Shown piece after piece: positions 9,045 to 17,355 of a stretch of 64,000 bases of DNA (position 1 is its first letter; the number at the start of each line of letters is the position of its first letter). This stretch comes from Bacilli bacterium (lineage in GTDB: Bacteria > Bacillota_I > Bacilli_A > RFN20 > CAG-449). The DNA lies in assembly GCA_900755065.1 (NCBI GenBank), contig CAAEFC010000030.1, positions 7,835-71,834 on the forward strand, read 5' to 3'. Below the pieces are notes generated by a model. It saw nothing but the letters and a program-made list of their open reading frames with translations, had not been told where the DNA came from and made no database searches. A program made the translations under genes and the position numbers.

Positions 9045-9468
9045 CGAAATGATGCGGGAGATCATTATGGATCATTACCAGAACCCGAGAAATCGTCGGG
9101 AAACCGACGACCCTTCCTATGAAACGGTGTACATGGATTCCGTTTCCTGCATCGATAAAATCTATATTCAGGTCAAAATCAAAGACGGCATCTTTCAGGA
9201 TGTCTGCTGGCACGGAAAGGGGTGCGCGATTTCGACGGCTTCCACGTCGATCATGAGCGAACTTCTGAAAGGAAAGACGGTCGAAGAGGGAAACCGGATC
9301 ATCGATAACTACTATGCGATGATTCACGGAAAGGAATACGATCCGGATTTGCTCGACGAAGCGGTGGTTTTCATGAATACGGGGCGTCAGCCTTCCCGGA
9401 TCAAATGCGCGACGATTTCTTTCCGCGGAGTGAGGAAAATACTGGGAGGTAGCGACGATGAGCAATAA
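9025..9468 (+). CDS. sufU: SufU, zinc-dependent sulfur acceptor
   Basis: A 147-residue IscU-like protein that accepts persulfide from SufS in Gram-positive bacteria. [13 protein letters not shown] matches the family N-terminus, and three cysteines at the expected positions (in VSCIDKI, GKGCAIS and RIKCAT) plus the Asp of the first motif could hold the zinc. The first motif is Cys-Ile-Asp where SufU usually has Cys-Gly-Asp, a mild deviation. It overlaps sufS by 20 and sufB by 11 bases. Confidence 0.93.
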   Translation: MHFSLTNEMMREIIMDHYQNPRNRRETDDPSYETVYMDSVSCIDKIYIQVKIKDGIFQDVCWHGKGCAISTASTSIMSELLKGKTVEEGNRIIDNYYAMIHGKEYDPDLLDEAVVFMNTGRQPSRIKCATISFRGVRKILGGSDDEQ

Positions 9469-10843
9469 CGAAGAATACAAATACGGATTCCGGAACGAGG
9501 ACGTTTCGACGTTCAAGACGGGAAAGGGACTGAACGAAGCGATCGTCCGGGAGATTTCCGCGGCCAAACACGAACCGGAATGGATGACGCAATTCCGGCT
9601 GAACGCTTACCGCGCGTTCAGGGAAATGCCTTTGCCGGATTTCGGTCCCGATCTTTCCGGACTGGATTTCGGCTCTTACACGTATTTTACCCGGCCCAGC
9701 GACGCGGAAACCGATTCGTGGGATAAAGTTCCTCAGACGATCAAGGAAACCTTTCAGAAACTGGGCATTCCCGAAGCGGAACAGAAGTTCCTCGCCGGCG
9801 TTTCCACGCAATACGAAAGCGAGGTCGTTTATCACAATATGCTTCAAGAGGTCGAAGACAAGGGCGTGATCTTTTTATCGACCGATATGGCGTTGCAGAC
9901 CTGTCCGGAATTGTTCCGGAAGTATTTCAATAAAGTCGTCCCTTACCGGGACAATAAGTTTTCGGCGCTGAACGGCGCAGTCTGGTCGGGCGGTTCTTTC
10001 ATCTATGTGCCGAAAGGGGTAAAACTGGAAAAACCGTTGCAATCGTATTTCCGCATCAACAACGAAAAGAGCGGACAGTTCGAGCGGACGCTGATTATCG
10101 TCGACGAAGGCGCGGACGTCCATTACGTGGAAGGTTGTACCGCGCCGATCTATTCCAAAGAATCGTTACACGCCGCCGTCGTGGAGATTTATGTGGAAAA
10201 AGGCGGCCATTGCCGTTATTCGACGATTCAGAACTGGTCGAACAATATCGTCAATCTGGTCACCAAGAGAGCGTTGGTCGAAGCGGACGGCCTGATGGAA
10301 TGGATCGACGGGAACATCGGCAGTCAACTCAACATGAAATATCCGTGTTGCGTTTTAAACGGTCCGGGAGCGAAGGGAAACTGCATTTCGATCGCCGTTG
10401 CCGACCGGATTCAGTATCAGGACGCCGGGGCGAAAATGATTCATCTGGCGAGCAACACGACTTCGACGATCGTCTCCAAATCGATCGTGAAAAACGGCGG
10501 AGTCGCCAATTATCGGGGAAAGGTGCTGATTGCAAGTTCCGCGTCGAACAGCAAATCGCACATCGAATGCGATACGCTGATTCTCGACGATCAATCGAAA
10601 TCCGATACGATTCCGACGAATATCTGCAACAACAATACGTCTTTTCTCGAACACGAGGCGACGGTCAGCAAGATCAACGAAGATCAGTTGTTTTATCTGA
10701 TGTCGCGGGGATTGAGCAAAAAGGAAGCGACGCAGATGATCATCATGGGATTCATCGAACCGTTCTCCAAAGAATTGCCGATGGAATATGCGGTTGAACT
10801 GAATCAACTGATCCGTATGGATATGGAGGGGAGCATCGGTTGA
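9458..10843 (+). CDS. sufB: SufB, Fe-S cluster scaffold subunit
   Basis: A 461-residue SufB. Conserved family stretches include [19 protein letters not shown], the core [21 protein letters not shown] helix region and [24 protein letters not shown] near the C-terminus. It forms the scaffold with SufC and SufD and receives sulfur from SufU. GGGAGGT lies just before the start. The stop TGA overlaps the mnmG start by one base (TGATG), so mnmG is most likely translated by coupling. Confidence 0.97.
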   Translation: MSNNEEYKYGFRNEDVSTFKTGKGLNEAIVREISAAKHEPEWMTQFRLNAYRAFREMPLPDFGPDLSGLDFGSYTYFTRPSDAETDSWDKVPQTIKETFQKLGIPEAEQKFLAGVSTQYESEVVYHNMLQEVEDKGVIFLSTDMALQTCPELFRKYFNKVVPYRDNKFSALNGAVWSGGSFIYVPKGVKLEKPLQSYFRINNEKSGQFERTLIIVDEGADVHYVEGCTAPIYSKESLHAAVVEIYVEKGGHCRYSTIQNWSNNIVNLVTKRALVEADGLMEWIDGNIGSQLNMKYPCCVLNGPGAKGNCISIAVADRIQYQDAGAKMIHLASNTTSTIVSKSIVKNGGVANYRGKVLIASSASNSKSHIECDTLILDDQSKSDTIPTNICNNNTSFLEHEATVSKINEDQLFYLMSRGLSKKEATQMIIMGFIEPFSKELPMEYAVELNQLIRMDMEGSIG

Positions 10844-12702
10844 TGGAGTATGAAGTGATCGTCGTCGGCGGCGGACACGCCGGGGTAGAAGCCTCTTTCG
10901 CCGCGGCGCATCTGGGTTTGAATACCCTGTTAATCACGTTAAATAAAAAGATGATCGCCAATATGCCTTGCAATCCTTCGATCGGAGGAAGCGCGAAGGG
11001 CATCGTCGTGCGGGAAATCGACGCGTTGGGCGGAATGATGGGCATCGCCGCGGATTTCGGTTGCCTGCAAATGAAAATGCTGAATACCGGAAAAGGTCCT
11101 GGCGTGCAGTGTCTCCGCGCGCAGGAAGACAAACTCGATTATCCGAAGATCATGCAGGATTTTCTCGACCGCTGTCCGCATCTGAGCGTGGCGGAAGGAA
11201 TGGTCGACGATCTGATCGTCGAAGAAAACCGCGTGGCGGGCGTCCGGGTTCAGGGACGGGAAATCCGTTCCCGTGCAGTGATCCTGACGACGGGAACGTA
11301 CATGGAAAGTCAGATTCTGCGCGGACATACCGTTTATAGCGGTGGCCCTGACGGAGAAAAAGCCTCTTCGGGATTGTCGCCCAATCTGAGAAAAATGGGA
11401 ATCAAAACGATCCGCCTGAAAACCGGAACGCCGCAGAGAATCCGAAGGGACAGCATCGATTTTTCGCAACTGGAAGTGCAATACGGCAGCGAAAAACCGC
11501 TTCGTTTTTCGTTTACCGAAAGCAAAGTCGTCCCGTTCGACGAGCAGATTCTCTGCTACCTCACCTATACCAACGAGAAGACCCACCGCATTATTCGCGA
11601 ACATCTGAAAGAGTCTTCGATGTACGGCGGCGTGGTAACCGGAGTCGGACCCCGTTACTGTCCGTCCATCGAAGATAAAATCGTCCGTTTCAGCGATAAG
11701 CCCCGTCATCAGTTGTTTCTGGAACCGGAGTCGCGGCATACCGATTCGATTTACCTGCAAGGATTTTCGACTTCGATGCCGGAAGACGTGCAGGAAGAGA
11801 TGGTTCACTCGCTGAAAGGTCTGGAACACGCGGAAATTCTCAAATACGCCTATGCGATCGAGTACGACGCCGTAGACGCTTCGGAATACGATTACACGCT
11901 GGAAGTCAGAAAGTGGCCGGGGCTGTACGTCGCCGGTCAGATCTGCGGCACTTCCGGTTACGAAGAGGCCGCCGGACTGGGACTCATCGCCGGCATCAAC
12001 GCCGCGTTGAAAATTTTGGGAAAAGAGCCGTTGATTCTCAGGAGAGATCAGGCCTATATCGGCGTGATGATCGACGATCTGGTCGGAAAGGGAACGAAAG
12101 AGCCGTACCGTTTGCTTTCTTCGCGCGCGGAATACCGCCTCTTGCTAAGGCACGACAACGCCGATCTTCGTCTGACGCCGATCGGATACCGGATCGGTTT
12201 AATCGACGATCAGCGCTATCAGAAATTCATCAACAAGACTTCGCGTCTGCATCAGGGAAAAGAGATTCTCGACTATCTGCGTATGGGGACGAAACCGGAC
12301 TTTCTCGCCTACATGAAATCGCTCGGATACGCGGATTATCCGGGCGGATTAACGGCAAGCGAAATCCTGCGCCGTCCCGAAGTGAAGTTAAAGGATCTCT
12401 CCGCCTTCGTGAATCTTCCGCCCCTGAACGAAGAGGAGACGGAACAGTTGGAAATCGCGATCAAATACGAGGGATACATCAAGAAAGCGATGAATGAGGC
12501 TCAGCGGTTGATCAAACTCGAAGAAGTCGTCATTCCGGAAGGACTCGACTATCTGAATATGGACGGTCTTCGTCTGGAAGCGAGACAGAAATTCGATGAA
12601 ATCCGCCCGCGGACGATCGCGCAGGCGAGCCGGATTTCCGGCGTCAATCCGACGGATATATCGATGTTGCTTCTGCATATCCGGAAAGGAGTCCGCGAAT
12701 GA
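10843..12702 (+). CDS. mnmG: MnmG (GidA), tRNA wobble-uridine modification enzyme
   Basis: A 619-residue FAD enzyme that, with MnmE, builds the aminomethyl-type group at U34 of several tRNAs. The N-terminal GGGHAGVEA dinucleotide-binding motif, NPSIGGSAKGIVVREIDALGG, GTGPQYCPS-type segment (here GVGPRYCPSIEDK) and the C-terminal IDEFLARTIAQA-like segment (FDEIRPRTIAQASRISGV) are all present, and length is standard. MnmE, its usual upstream neighbour, is absent here; sufB takes its place. It overlaps rsmG by four bases. Confidence 0.97.
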   Translation: MEYEVIVVGGGHAGVEASFAAAHLGLNTLLITLNKKMIANMPCNPSIGGSAKGIVVREIDALGGMMGIAADFGCLQMKMLNTGKGPGVQCLRAQEDKLDYPKIMQDFLDRCPHLSVAEGMVDDLIVEENRVAGVRVQGREIRSRAVILTTGTYMESQILRGHTVYSGGPDGEKASSGLSPNLRKMGIKTIRLKTGTPQRIRRDSIDFSQLEVQYGSEKPLRFSFTESKVVPFDEQILCYLTYTNEKTHRIIREHLKESSMYGGVVTGVGPRYCPSIEDKIVRFSDKPRHQLFLEPESRHTDSIYLQGFSTSMPEDVQEEMVHSLKGLEHAEILKYAYAIEYDAVDASEYDYTLEVRKWPGLYVAGQICGTSGYEEAAGLGLIAGINAALKILGKEPLILRRDQAYIGVMIDDLVGKGTKEPYRLLSSRAEYRLLLRHDNADLRLTPIGYRIGLIDDQRYQKFINKTSRLHQGKEILDYLRMGTKPDFLAYMKSLGYADYPGGLTASEILRRPEVKLKDLSAFVNLPPLNEEETEQLEIAIKYEGYIKKAMNEAQRLIKLEEVVIPEGLDYLNMDGLRLEARQKFDEIRPRTIAQASRISGVNPTDISMLLLHIRKGVRE

Positions 12703-13403
12703 AAGAAAGGGAATTTATCGGTTTTCTCGCGGAAAACGGCCTCCTTCTTTCGGAACGTCAGATTTTCCGCCTGGAAAGATACCAGCAATTGCTGGAAGAA
12801 AAAAACCGGGAGATCAATCTGACGGCGATTACCGAAAAGGAAGAGGTTTTCGAGAAGCATTTCCTTGATTCACTGCTTTTTTCTTTCGGAGAAAACATGG
12901 AAAACAAGCGGTGCATCGACATCGGTTCGGGAGCCGGATTTCCCGGCCTCGTCGTTGCGATCTGCTATCCGGAGGTCGAGATGACGCTGTTGGAACCGAT
13001 CGGAAAACGCTGTCTGTTTCTGAACGAGGTTATCCGGAATCTGGAACTCGATAACGTCCGGGTGGTTCACGCCCGGAGCGAGGAATATTGCCGGGAACAC
13101 CCGGAAGAATTCGATCTGGCTCTGGCGCGGGGCGTCAGCAAACTGAACGTTCTTCTGGAAATCATTTTGCCTTTGCTGAAAGTCGACGGCCTCTTCATCG
13201 CTTTGAAGGGAAAGATTTTTCAGGAAGAAATCGATGCGTCTTCGCGCGCTTTGAAAACGCTGAACGCCGAAATCGTCCGCGTCAGGGAGGAAACCTTACC
13301 CACGAATCGGGAAGTCCGGGCGAATCTTTTTATCCGAAAGAAATCGCCTACGCCGAAACTTTACCCGAGACCTTACGCGAAGATCAAAAAAAAGCCGTTG
13401 TAG
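12699..13403 (+). CDS. rsmG: RsmG (GidB), 16S rRNA m7G527 methyltransferase
   Basis: A SAM-dependent methyltransferase of 234 residues. INLTAITEKEEVFEKHFLDSL and CIDIGSGAGFPGLVVAI (the SAM-binding glycine loop) are diagnostic, followed by LLEPIGKRCLFLNEV and RGVSKLNVLLE. Loss of this enzyme is known to give streptomycin tolerance in other bacteria. AAAGGAG precedes the ATG, which overlaps the mnmG stop as ATGA. Confidence 0.96.
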   Translation: MKEREFIGFLAENGLLLSERQIFRLERYQQLLEEKNREINLTAITEKEEVFEKHFLDSLLFSFGENMENKRCIDIGSGAGFPGLVVAICYPEVEMTLLEPIGKRCLFLNEVIRNLELDNVRVVHARSEEYCREHPEEFDLALARGVSKLNVLLEIILPLLKVDGLFIALKGKIFQEEIDASSRALKTLNAEIVRVREETLPTNREVRANLFIRKKSPTPKLYPRPYAKIKKKPL

Positions 13404-13415
13404 GGAGGAAATCGC

Positions 13416-14177
13416 ATGAATAAAATTATCGCCATCAGCAATCAGAAAGGCGGAGTCGGCAAGACGACGACCGCGATCTCGCTTTCCGGCTGTTTCAGCA
13501 AACTGAATTATTCGGTTCTTCTGGTAGACATGGATCCGCAGGGAAACGCGTCGAGAGGAATGGGACTGGATCCGACATCGATCCGGAAAAACATCTTCGA
13601 CGTCCTGATTCAGGCTTCGGACATCAACAAGACGATCCGGAAGACGCAGACCAAAGGCGTGGACGTACTGCCCAGCAATCTGAAATTAGCCACCCTCGAA
13701 TCTTCGATCGACGGGGTGGAAAAACCGTTCAATCTCCTGAAAGCGTCTTTGTCTCAGATCAACAGGCATTACGATTTCATCATCATCGATTGTCCCCCTT
13801 CGCTGGGCCTTCTGAATCTCAATGCTCTTTGCGCCGCCGACAGCGTGATCATTCCCGTGCAGTGCGAATATTACGCGATGGAAGCCGTCGCGCAGATTCT
13901 TTCTTCCATTTCGCGGATTCAGAAAGACTATAATCCGGATCTGGAAATTCTCGGCTTTCTGTTAACGATGTACGACTCGCGCATCAAACTGGCCACCGAA
14001 GTGACGACGGAAATCCGCGGGCTTTTCCGTGAAAAGACTTTCGTCACGCAGATTCCGCGCAACATATCGCTGGCCGAAGCGGCTTTTTACGGAAAACCGA
14101 TCAACCTCTTCCGCCCGAAAGCAACCGGAAGTCTGGCCTATCTTTCCTTGGCAAGGGAGATCGTCGGCAATGGCTAA
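13416..14177 (+). CDS. parA: ParA/Soj family chromosome partitioning ATPase
   Basis: A 253-residue deviant-Walker ATPase: QKGGVGKTTTAISL at the N-terminus (two lysines), VDMDPQGNASRGMG, IIDCPPSLGLLNLNAL and an IPVQCEYYAMEA segment, all typical of chromosomal ParA/Soj. It should act with ParB on origin-proximal centromere sites and on replication initiation. AGGGAGG precedes the ATG. It sits in the conserved mnmG-rsmG-parA-parB order, which in Bacillota usually marks the origin region, though no dnaA or oriC is in this window. Confidence 0.95.
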   Translation: MNKIIAISNQKGGVGKTTTAISLSGCFSKLNYSVLLVDMDPQGNASRGMGLDPTSIRKNIFDVLIQASDINKTIRKTQTKGVDVLPSNLKLATLESSIDGVEKPFNLLKASLSQINRHYDFIIIDCPPSLGLLNLNALCAADSVIIPVQCEYYAMEAVAQILSSISRIQKDYNPDLEILGFLLTMYDSRIKLATEVTTEIRGLFREKTFVTQIPRNISLAEAAFYGKPINLFRPKATGSLAYLSLAREIVGNG

Positions 14178-14991
14178 GGCGAGAAATCTGGATTCGCTGA
14201 TCCGGGAATATCAGGACGCCGATCTGATCGGGACGATCGAAAAAGGTTATCAGAACGAAAGCGGCATTCTGCTCGAATTGGATCAGATCCGTTTCAATCC
14301 GATCGTGCGGAATCAGTTTTTTCTGAACCGGAACCTGAAAGAACTGACGGAATCGATCCGGGAAAGCGGCGTACTGAGCCCTCTTCTCGTCCGACGGAGA
14401 AATTACCGTTACGAAGTGGTTTCCGGCTATCGTCGCTTTTACGTCGCGCGGAATCTTCATCTGGAACGCGTCCCCGTCGTGGTGAGGGAAATCAGCGACG
14501 ACGTTCTGATTTATTTGGTTTTGTCGCGCGCGGCGCAGAAAACCAACGACAACATTCTGAACAGGACCTACGTTTTCGATATTCTGGTCAACGAATACAA
14601 CGTTTCCCGAAAGGACATCGCCAAGATCAGCAAGATCTCTCTGTCGCAGGTGAATAACATTCTGCGCCTCCGGAATCTTTCCGAAGACGTCGTCGCGGCG
14701 TTGAAAAAAGAAAAGATTTCTTACGGGCAAGCGCGGGTTCTCGTCAATCTAGGCGAAGAAAAGCAGAAGGAATACCTCCGGCGAATCATCGAAGAAAACC
14801 TTTCGGTTCACGACATCGAAAACATCGCCAAAAGGGAAAAACGTTCGCCTGCGTCTTTGAAAGAGATCGAAGCCTTCGAGAGCAAAAACAAGGCGGGCGT
14901 TCACATCGGAAAGAAAACGTTGCATCTGAAATTCAAAAAGAACAGCGATCTGAAACGTTTTATCAAGACGTACTTCAACGATTTCAAATAA
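14170..14991 (+). CDS. parB: ParB/Spo0J-like protein with altered CTP-binding motifs
   Basis: A 273-residue ParB-like protein. ELTESIRESGVLSPLLVRR aligns with the family box I region, RKDIAKISKISLSQVNNILRLRNLS is the DNA-binding helix-turn-helix, and KISYGQARVLVNL replaces the usual GHAR segment. The arginine patch GERRxRA reads GYRRFYVA here and the ENLQR motif reads SRAAQK, so the classical CTP-switch residues are changed. The start at 14170 overlaps parA by eight bases. Gene position supports a chromosomal ParB; the altered motifs raise doubt that the clamp mechanism is conserved. Confidence 0.87.
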   Translation: MAKARNLDSLIREYQDADLIGTIEKGYQNESGILLELDQIRFNPIVRNQFFLNRNLKELTESIRESGVLSPLLVRRRNYRYEVVSGYRRFYVARNLHLERVPVVVREISDDVLIYLVLSRAAQKTNDNILNRTYVFDILVNEYNVSRKDIAKISKISLSQVNNILRLRNLSEDVVAALKKEKISYGQARVLVNLGEEKQKEYLRRIIEENLSVHDIENIAKREKRSPASLKEIEAFESKNKAGVHIGKKTLHLKFKKNSDLKRFIKTYFNDFK

Positions 14992-15003
14992 AGGAAGACG
15001 AAA

Positions 15004-15216
15004 GGCGTCGCTCTATTAGGTTTTTATGAAAAACTAAAACTTACTGACAATTCTACTTTCGAGCGATCAGCAAACAAGGATTTGGATTTGTTTTCGAGTC
15101 CTTTTTATATAGATGTTACGAATGACAGTACCTTTGTTTTAGCAATTCAATCGCTTAAACATCTTGATAAATCAAATCAAATCGTTTATGATCTAATCAT
15201 AAATACCTTTGATTAG
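15004..15216 (+). pseudogene. 3' remnant of an unknown protein gene
   Basis: An open frame of 70 codons with no start ends at TAG 15214-15216. It translates GVALLGFYEKLKL...YDLIINTFD and has AT-rich codon use unlike parB 13 bases upstream. It looks like the C-terminal piece of a larger protein whose 5' part was deleted. I do not recognise the family. It opens an AT-rich stretch of gene fragments that runs to about 16200. Confidence 0.45.
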
Positions 15217-15237
15217 ATTAGAATCTTGGAGGTTATG

Positions 15238-15432
15238 ATGAAAGAAACCCAAACAATTGAATTCAAAAGACAATTTGTAAGCGACCTGAATAAGGAAATT
15301 ATAGCATTTGCGAATACAAACGGCGGTGAAATATTGATCGGAATAGATAATAATGGCCTAGTTGCGGGGCTTTCCGATATCGAAGCAGTTGAACTTCAAT
15401 GCGTCAATCATATTTCAAATACAATTCTATAA
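15238..15432 (+). pseudogene. Truncated AlbA/Schlafen-like DNA-binding domain protein
   Basis: Only 64 residues remain. QTIEFKRQFVSDLNKEIIAFANTNGGEILIGIDNNG is the N-terminal signature of the AlbA_2/Schlafen-type domain found in putative transcriptional regulators and some defence proteins (E-x-K, then FANT-x-GG-x-x-x-x-G-x-x-x-G). The frame then ends at TAA, well short of the ~400 residues usual for these proteins. A proper GGAGG precedes the ATG, so a short peptide could still be made, but the gene is evidently broken. Confidence 0.65.
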
Positions 15433-15547
15433 AATAAACAAAATTTTTTAGAAATATAACGAAGCATACCCTCTTTACATTGACAAAATATAAACAAATG
15501 AACTTTGGAACTCTGAGATTTAATCCTGATATTGAGCAGAGAAGAGA

Positions 15548-16075
15548 ATGTATGTGTCCCTGTTCCATAGTGGCAGTTATATCCCGAAACAGCAAGACCA
15601 ACAGTATGTCCACAACATTGTAGTTAGATACAACGATATAGCCGATTGTTGGAATGATAAGATTACCAAGGATAATGTAGTTCACTTCGTTTATCGGATA
15701 AAAGAAAAAGTCGCGCTTTCCAAAGTTTGGACCAATAGCGATGAGTTTGCCTATGTGATATTGGAAACAATGAACGACCGCGGTCTTTCCTTAACGCAAG
15801 TTGAGATGCTCCGTTCTTATTTGCGTGCCCATATATACGCTCCGAAAAGAGCGAGAGCAAGGAGAACTACTTTCGAAAATGTAGTGAAACATCTTATGAA
15901 TAATAAATTGAACTCTAAATCAAAAGCAAAGTTTGAGTTTTTCAAGATGTATTTCAAGGGTCATTATGCCGAAGACTTTCCCAAGCAAAGAACTCCGTGT
16001 CTGACTTTTTCAATTCTGCAAGATTTTAAAATATGGGCAATAATGACGGATATTTCAAGCATGCAATGGAAATAA
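15548..16075 (+). pseudogene. Remnant of a DUF262 (GmrSD-type) protein
   Basis: The frame of 175 codons contains AYVILETMNDRGLSLTQVEML, which matches the ETxNxRGxxLsxxDLLKNYL signature of DUF262 proteins, the family of GmrSD-type modification-dependent restriction enzymes. The N-terminal ParB/Srx-like catalytic part is missing or frameshifted; a short NPDIEQRRE-like stretch in another frame at about 15515-15545 may be part of it. The C-terminus is also shortened. AT-rich, and probably non-functional debris of a defence gene. Confidence 0.55.
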
Positions 16076-16128
16076 AACTTTATTAGAACCGTTAAAACCC
16101 CGGATTTCGACGAAACAGGCAAGGGGAA

Positions 16129-16151
16129 AGGCGTGGCATAGTGCCGCGCCT
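16129..16151 (+). other. Hairpin A, copy 1 (homologous to 24640-24662)
   Basis: AGGCGTGGC pairs with GCCGCGCCT (9 bp, one G-U) around a 5-base loop starting AT. The same 23-base structure with compensatory changes occurs in the second AT-rich island, so it is probably a functional RNA or DNA hairpin and not chance. No T-run follows this copy. Confidence 0.55.
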
Positions 16152-16165
16152 GATTCTCAAGTCAG

Positions 16166-16215
16166 GGCCTTTACCGAACATTTCCTAATGGAAATGCGAT
16201 AAGGCTCTTTTTTTT
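16166..16215 (+). terminator. Bulged hairpin B, copy 1, ending in a T-run
   Basis: GGCCTT at 16166-16171 faces AAGGCT at 16201-16206, and inside it CATTTCC (16179-16185) pairs perfectly with GGAAATG (16190-16196). Eight T follow, so it can act as a terminator. A similar TTACCG-type double hairpin stands at the start of the second AT-rich island (24587-24618). Confidence 0.5.
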
Positions 16216-16331
16216 GTATAGGCAAAACACATTCGGCATATCAAAAACTCAGAACGATTTGTTCTTAAAGCATCTAGCACAGATTGTTCTACTTTATAGT
16301 ATGGGATATGAAAGCGAGACAATTTTGATTG

Positions 16332-16538
16332 ATGCAGTATAAGAATTTGAAACGTCTTAGAGAAGAAAACGAAATATCTCAGGCACATCTTGCCAGAATT
16401 CTGCACTGCACGCAGAGAGCGTATTCCTATTACGAAAACGGCGAAAGAGATATTCCTACATCGATTCTGATTGCACTGGCGAAATATTACCACGTTTCCG
16501 TCGATTTTATCTTGGGAATCAGCGAAGAAAGAAATTAA
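16332..16538 (+). CDS. XRE-family (Cro/C1-type) transcriptional regulator
   Basis: A 68-residue protein that is almost wholly one helix-turn-helix domain: NLKRLREENEISQAHLARIL then TQRAYSYYENGERDIPTSILIALAKYYHVSVDFILG. This is the single-domain Cro/C1 type common on mobile elements and as stand-alone regulators. The ATG at 16332 has no clear ribosome site; a TTG one codon earlier is possible. It lies just beyond the AT-rich fragment region, and its own codon use is intermediate. Targets are unknown. Confidence 0.85.
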   Translation: MQYKNLKRLREENEISQAHLARILHCTQRAYSYYENGERDIPTSILIALAKYYHVSVDFILGISEERN

Positions 16539-16612
16539 GCGACGGGTCGGTTTTAAAGGGGCGCTTCTTATTCCGTATCGAAAAATGTTGACGATAAATC
16601 ACATTTTTTAAA

Positions 16613-17326
16613 ATGCAAAGATCGATCGTTTGGCTCGACCGTCTGAGTATGTATGAGTTAATTCAAGCGATACGGGAATTTCAGGAAGCACCTACCGACG
16701 AGAATTTTGTCCGTATCATCGGTGAACTGGAAGGGAGGAAAATCCGGGAAACGATGCGGGTTCCCGCTTCTTTTCGGGAAGATTACGCGCAGGAATGGCT
16801 GATCCGTCTCTTTCTTCTGATCCGAAAGTTCCGTTATCTTCCCTGTCCTGTGAAAGTCGGGGATTCAGACGACGATGCCCGCTGTGCCTTTTCTTCGATC
16901 GCTTCGGATCCTTTGTTTGAAAAGTGGATTCGGGAAGAAGGTTCGCAAATGCGGGAAAAGGCCGGTTCGGAAGAGAGGAATCCGTCTGTTCTGATCGAGC
17001 GGTTCACGCTGTACGCCAATCAGGTTCGGTTTTTGCACTTGTTGAAAAGGACTTCCGATTTTCTTTACGCCGACTTTTGGAGAAAGGCGAAAAAACAAAG
17101 AGAAACGCCTTCGATCGTCGATCGGTTCTGGAAAGAGGAGCCGAAACCCGTTTGCGATTTTTCCTTTCTAGAAGAAAAGGATAGGGAATTTCTGTTGCTG
17201 TTCATCGGCGAAAGCGATCTTCTGAGCGAAAGGGAAGTGGCGAAGAAACTGGGCGTTTCGCAACAGGCGGTTCATCGACGCAAGGCGAGAATCGTCCGAA
17301 AAATGCGATCAAGCAAGGAAGCATGA
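16613..17326 (+). CDS. Divergent sigma-70-like factor (region 4 helix-turn-helix)
   Basis: A 237-residue protein whose C-terminal 50 residues, LLSEREVAKKLGVSQQAVHRRKARIVRKM, are a clear sigma region 4. A region around residues 45-75 (MRVPASFREDYAQEWLIRLFLLIRKFRY) could be a worn region 2. No known sporulation or ECF sigma matches. The ATG at 16613 overlaps a possible -10 element (TTGACG at 16588-16593, TAAAAT at 16609-16614), so the ATG at 16649 may be the true start; neither has a good ribosome site. It precedes the dacB-spmA unit by 30 bases, which hints at a role in sporulation, as inference. Confidence 0.55.
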   Translation: MQRSIVWLDRLSMYELIQAIREFQEAPTDENFVRIIGELEGRKIRETMRVPASFREDYAQEWLIRLFLLIRKFRYLPCPVKVGDSDDDARCAFSSIASDPLFEKWIREEGSQMREKAGSEERNPSVLIERFTLYANQVRFLHLLKRTSDFLYADFWRKAKKQRETPSIVDRFWKEEPKPVCDFSFLEEKDREFLLLFIGESDLLSEREVAKKLGVSQQAVHRRKARIVRKMRSSKEA

Positions 17327-17350
17327 ATCCGATCGTCGCGGCATAGGATA
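17321..17350 (+). promoter_or_regulatory. Putative sigma-E-like promoter of dacB, apparently leaderless
   Basis: GCATGAA (17321-17327), 14 bases, then CATAGGAT (17342-17349) resembles the mother-cell sigma-E pattern. Only six bases separate the -10 from the dacB ATG, so transcription would begin at or next to the start codon. spmB shows the same spacing. Confidence 0.4.
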
Positions 17351-17355
17351 GGATT

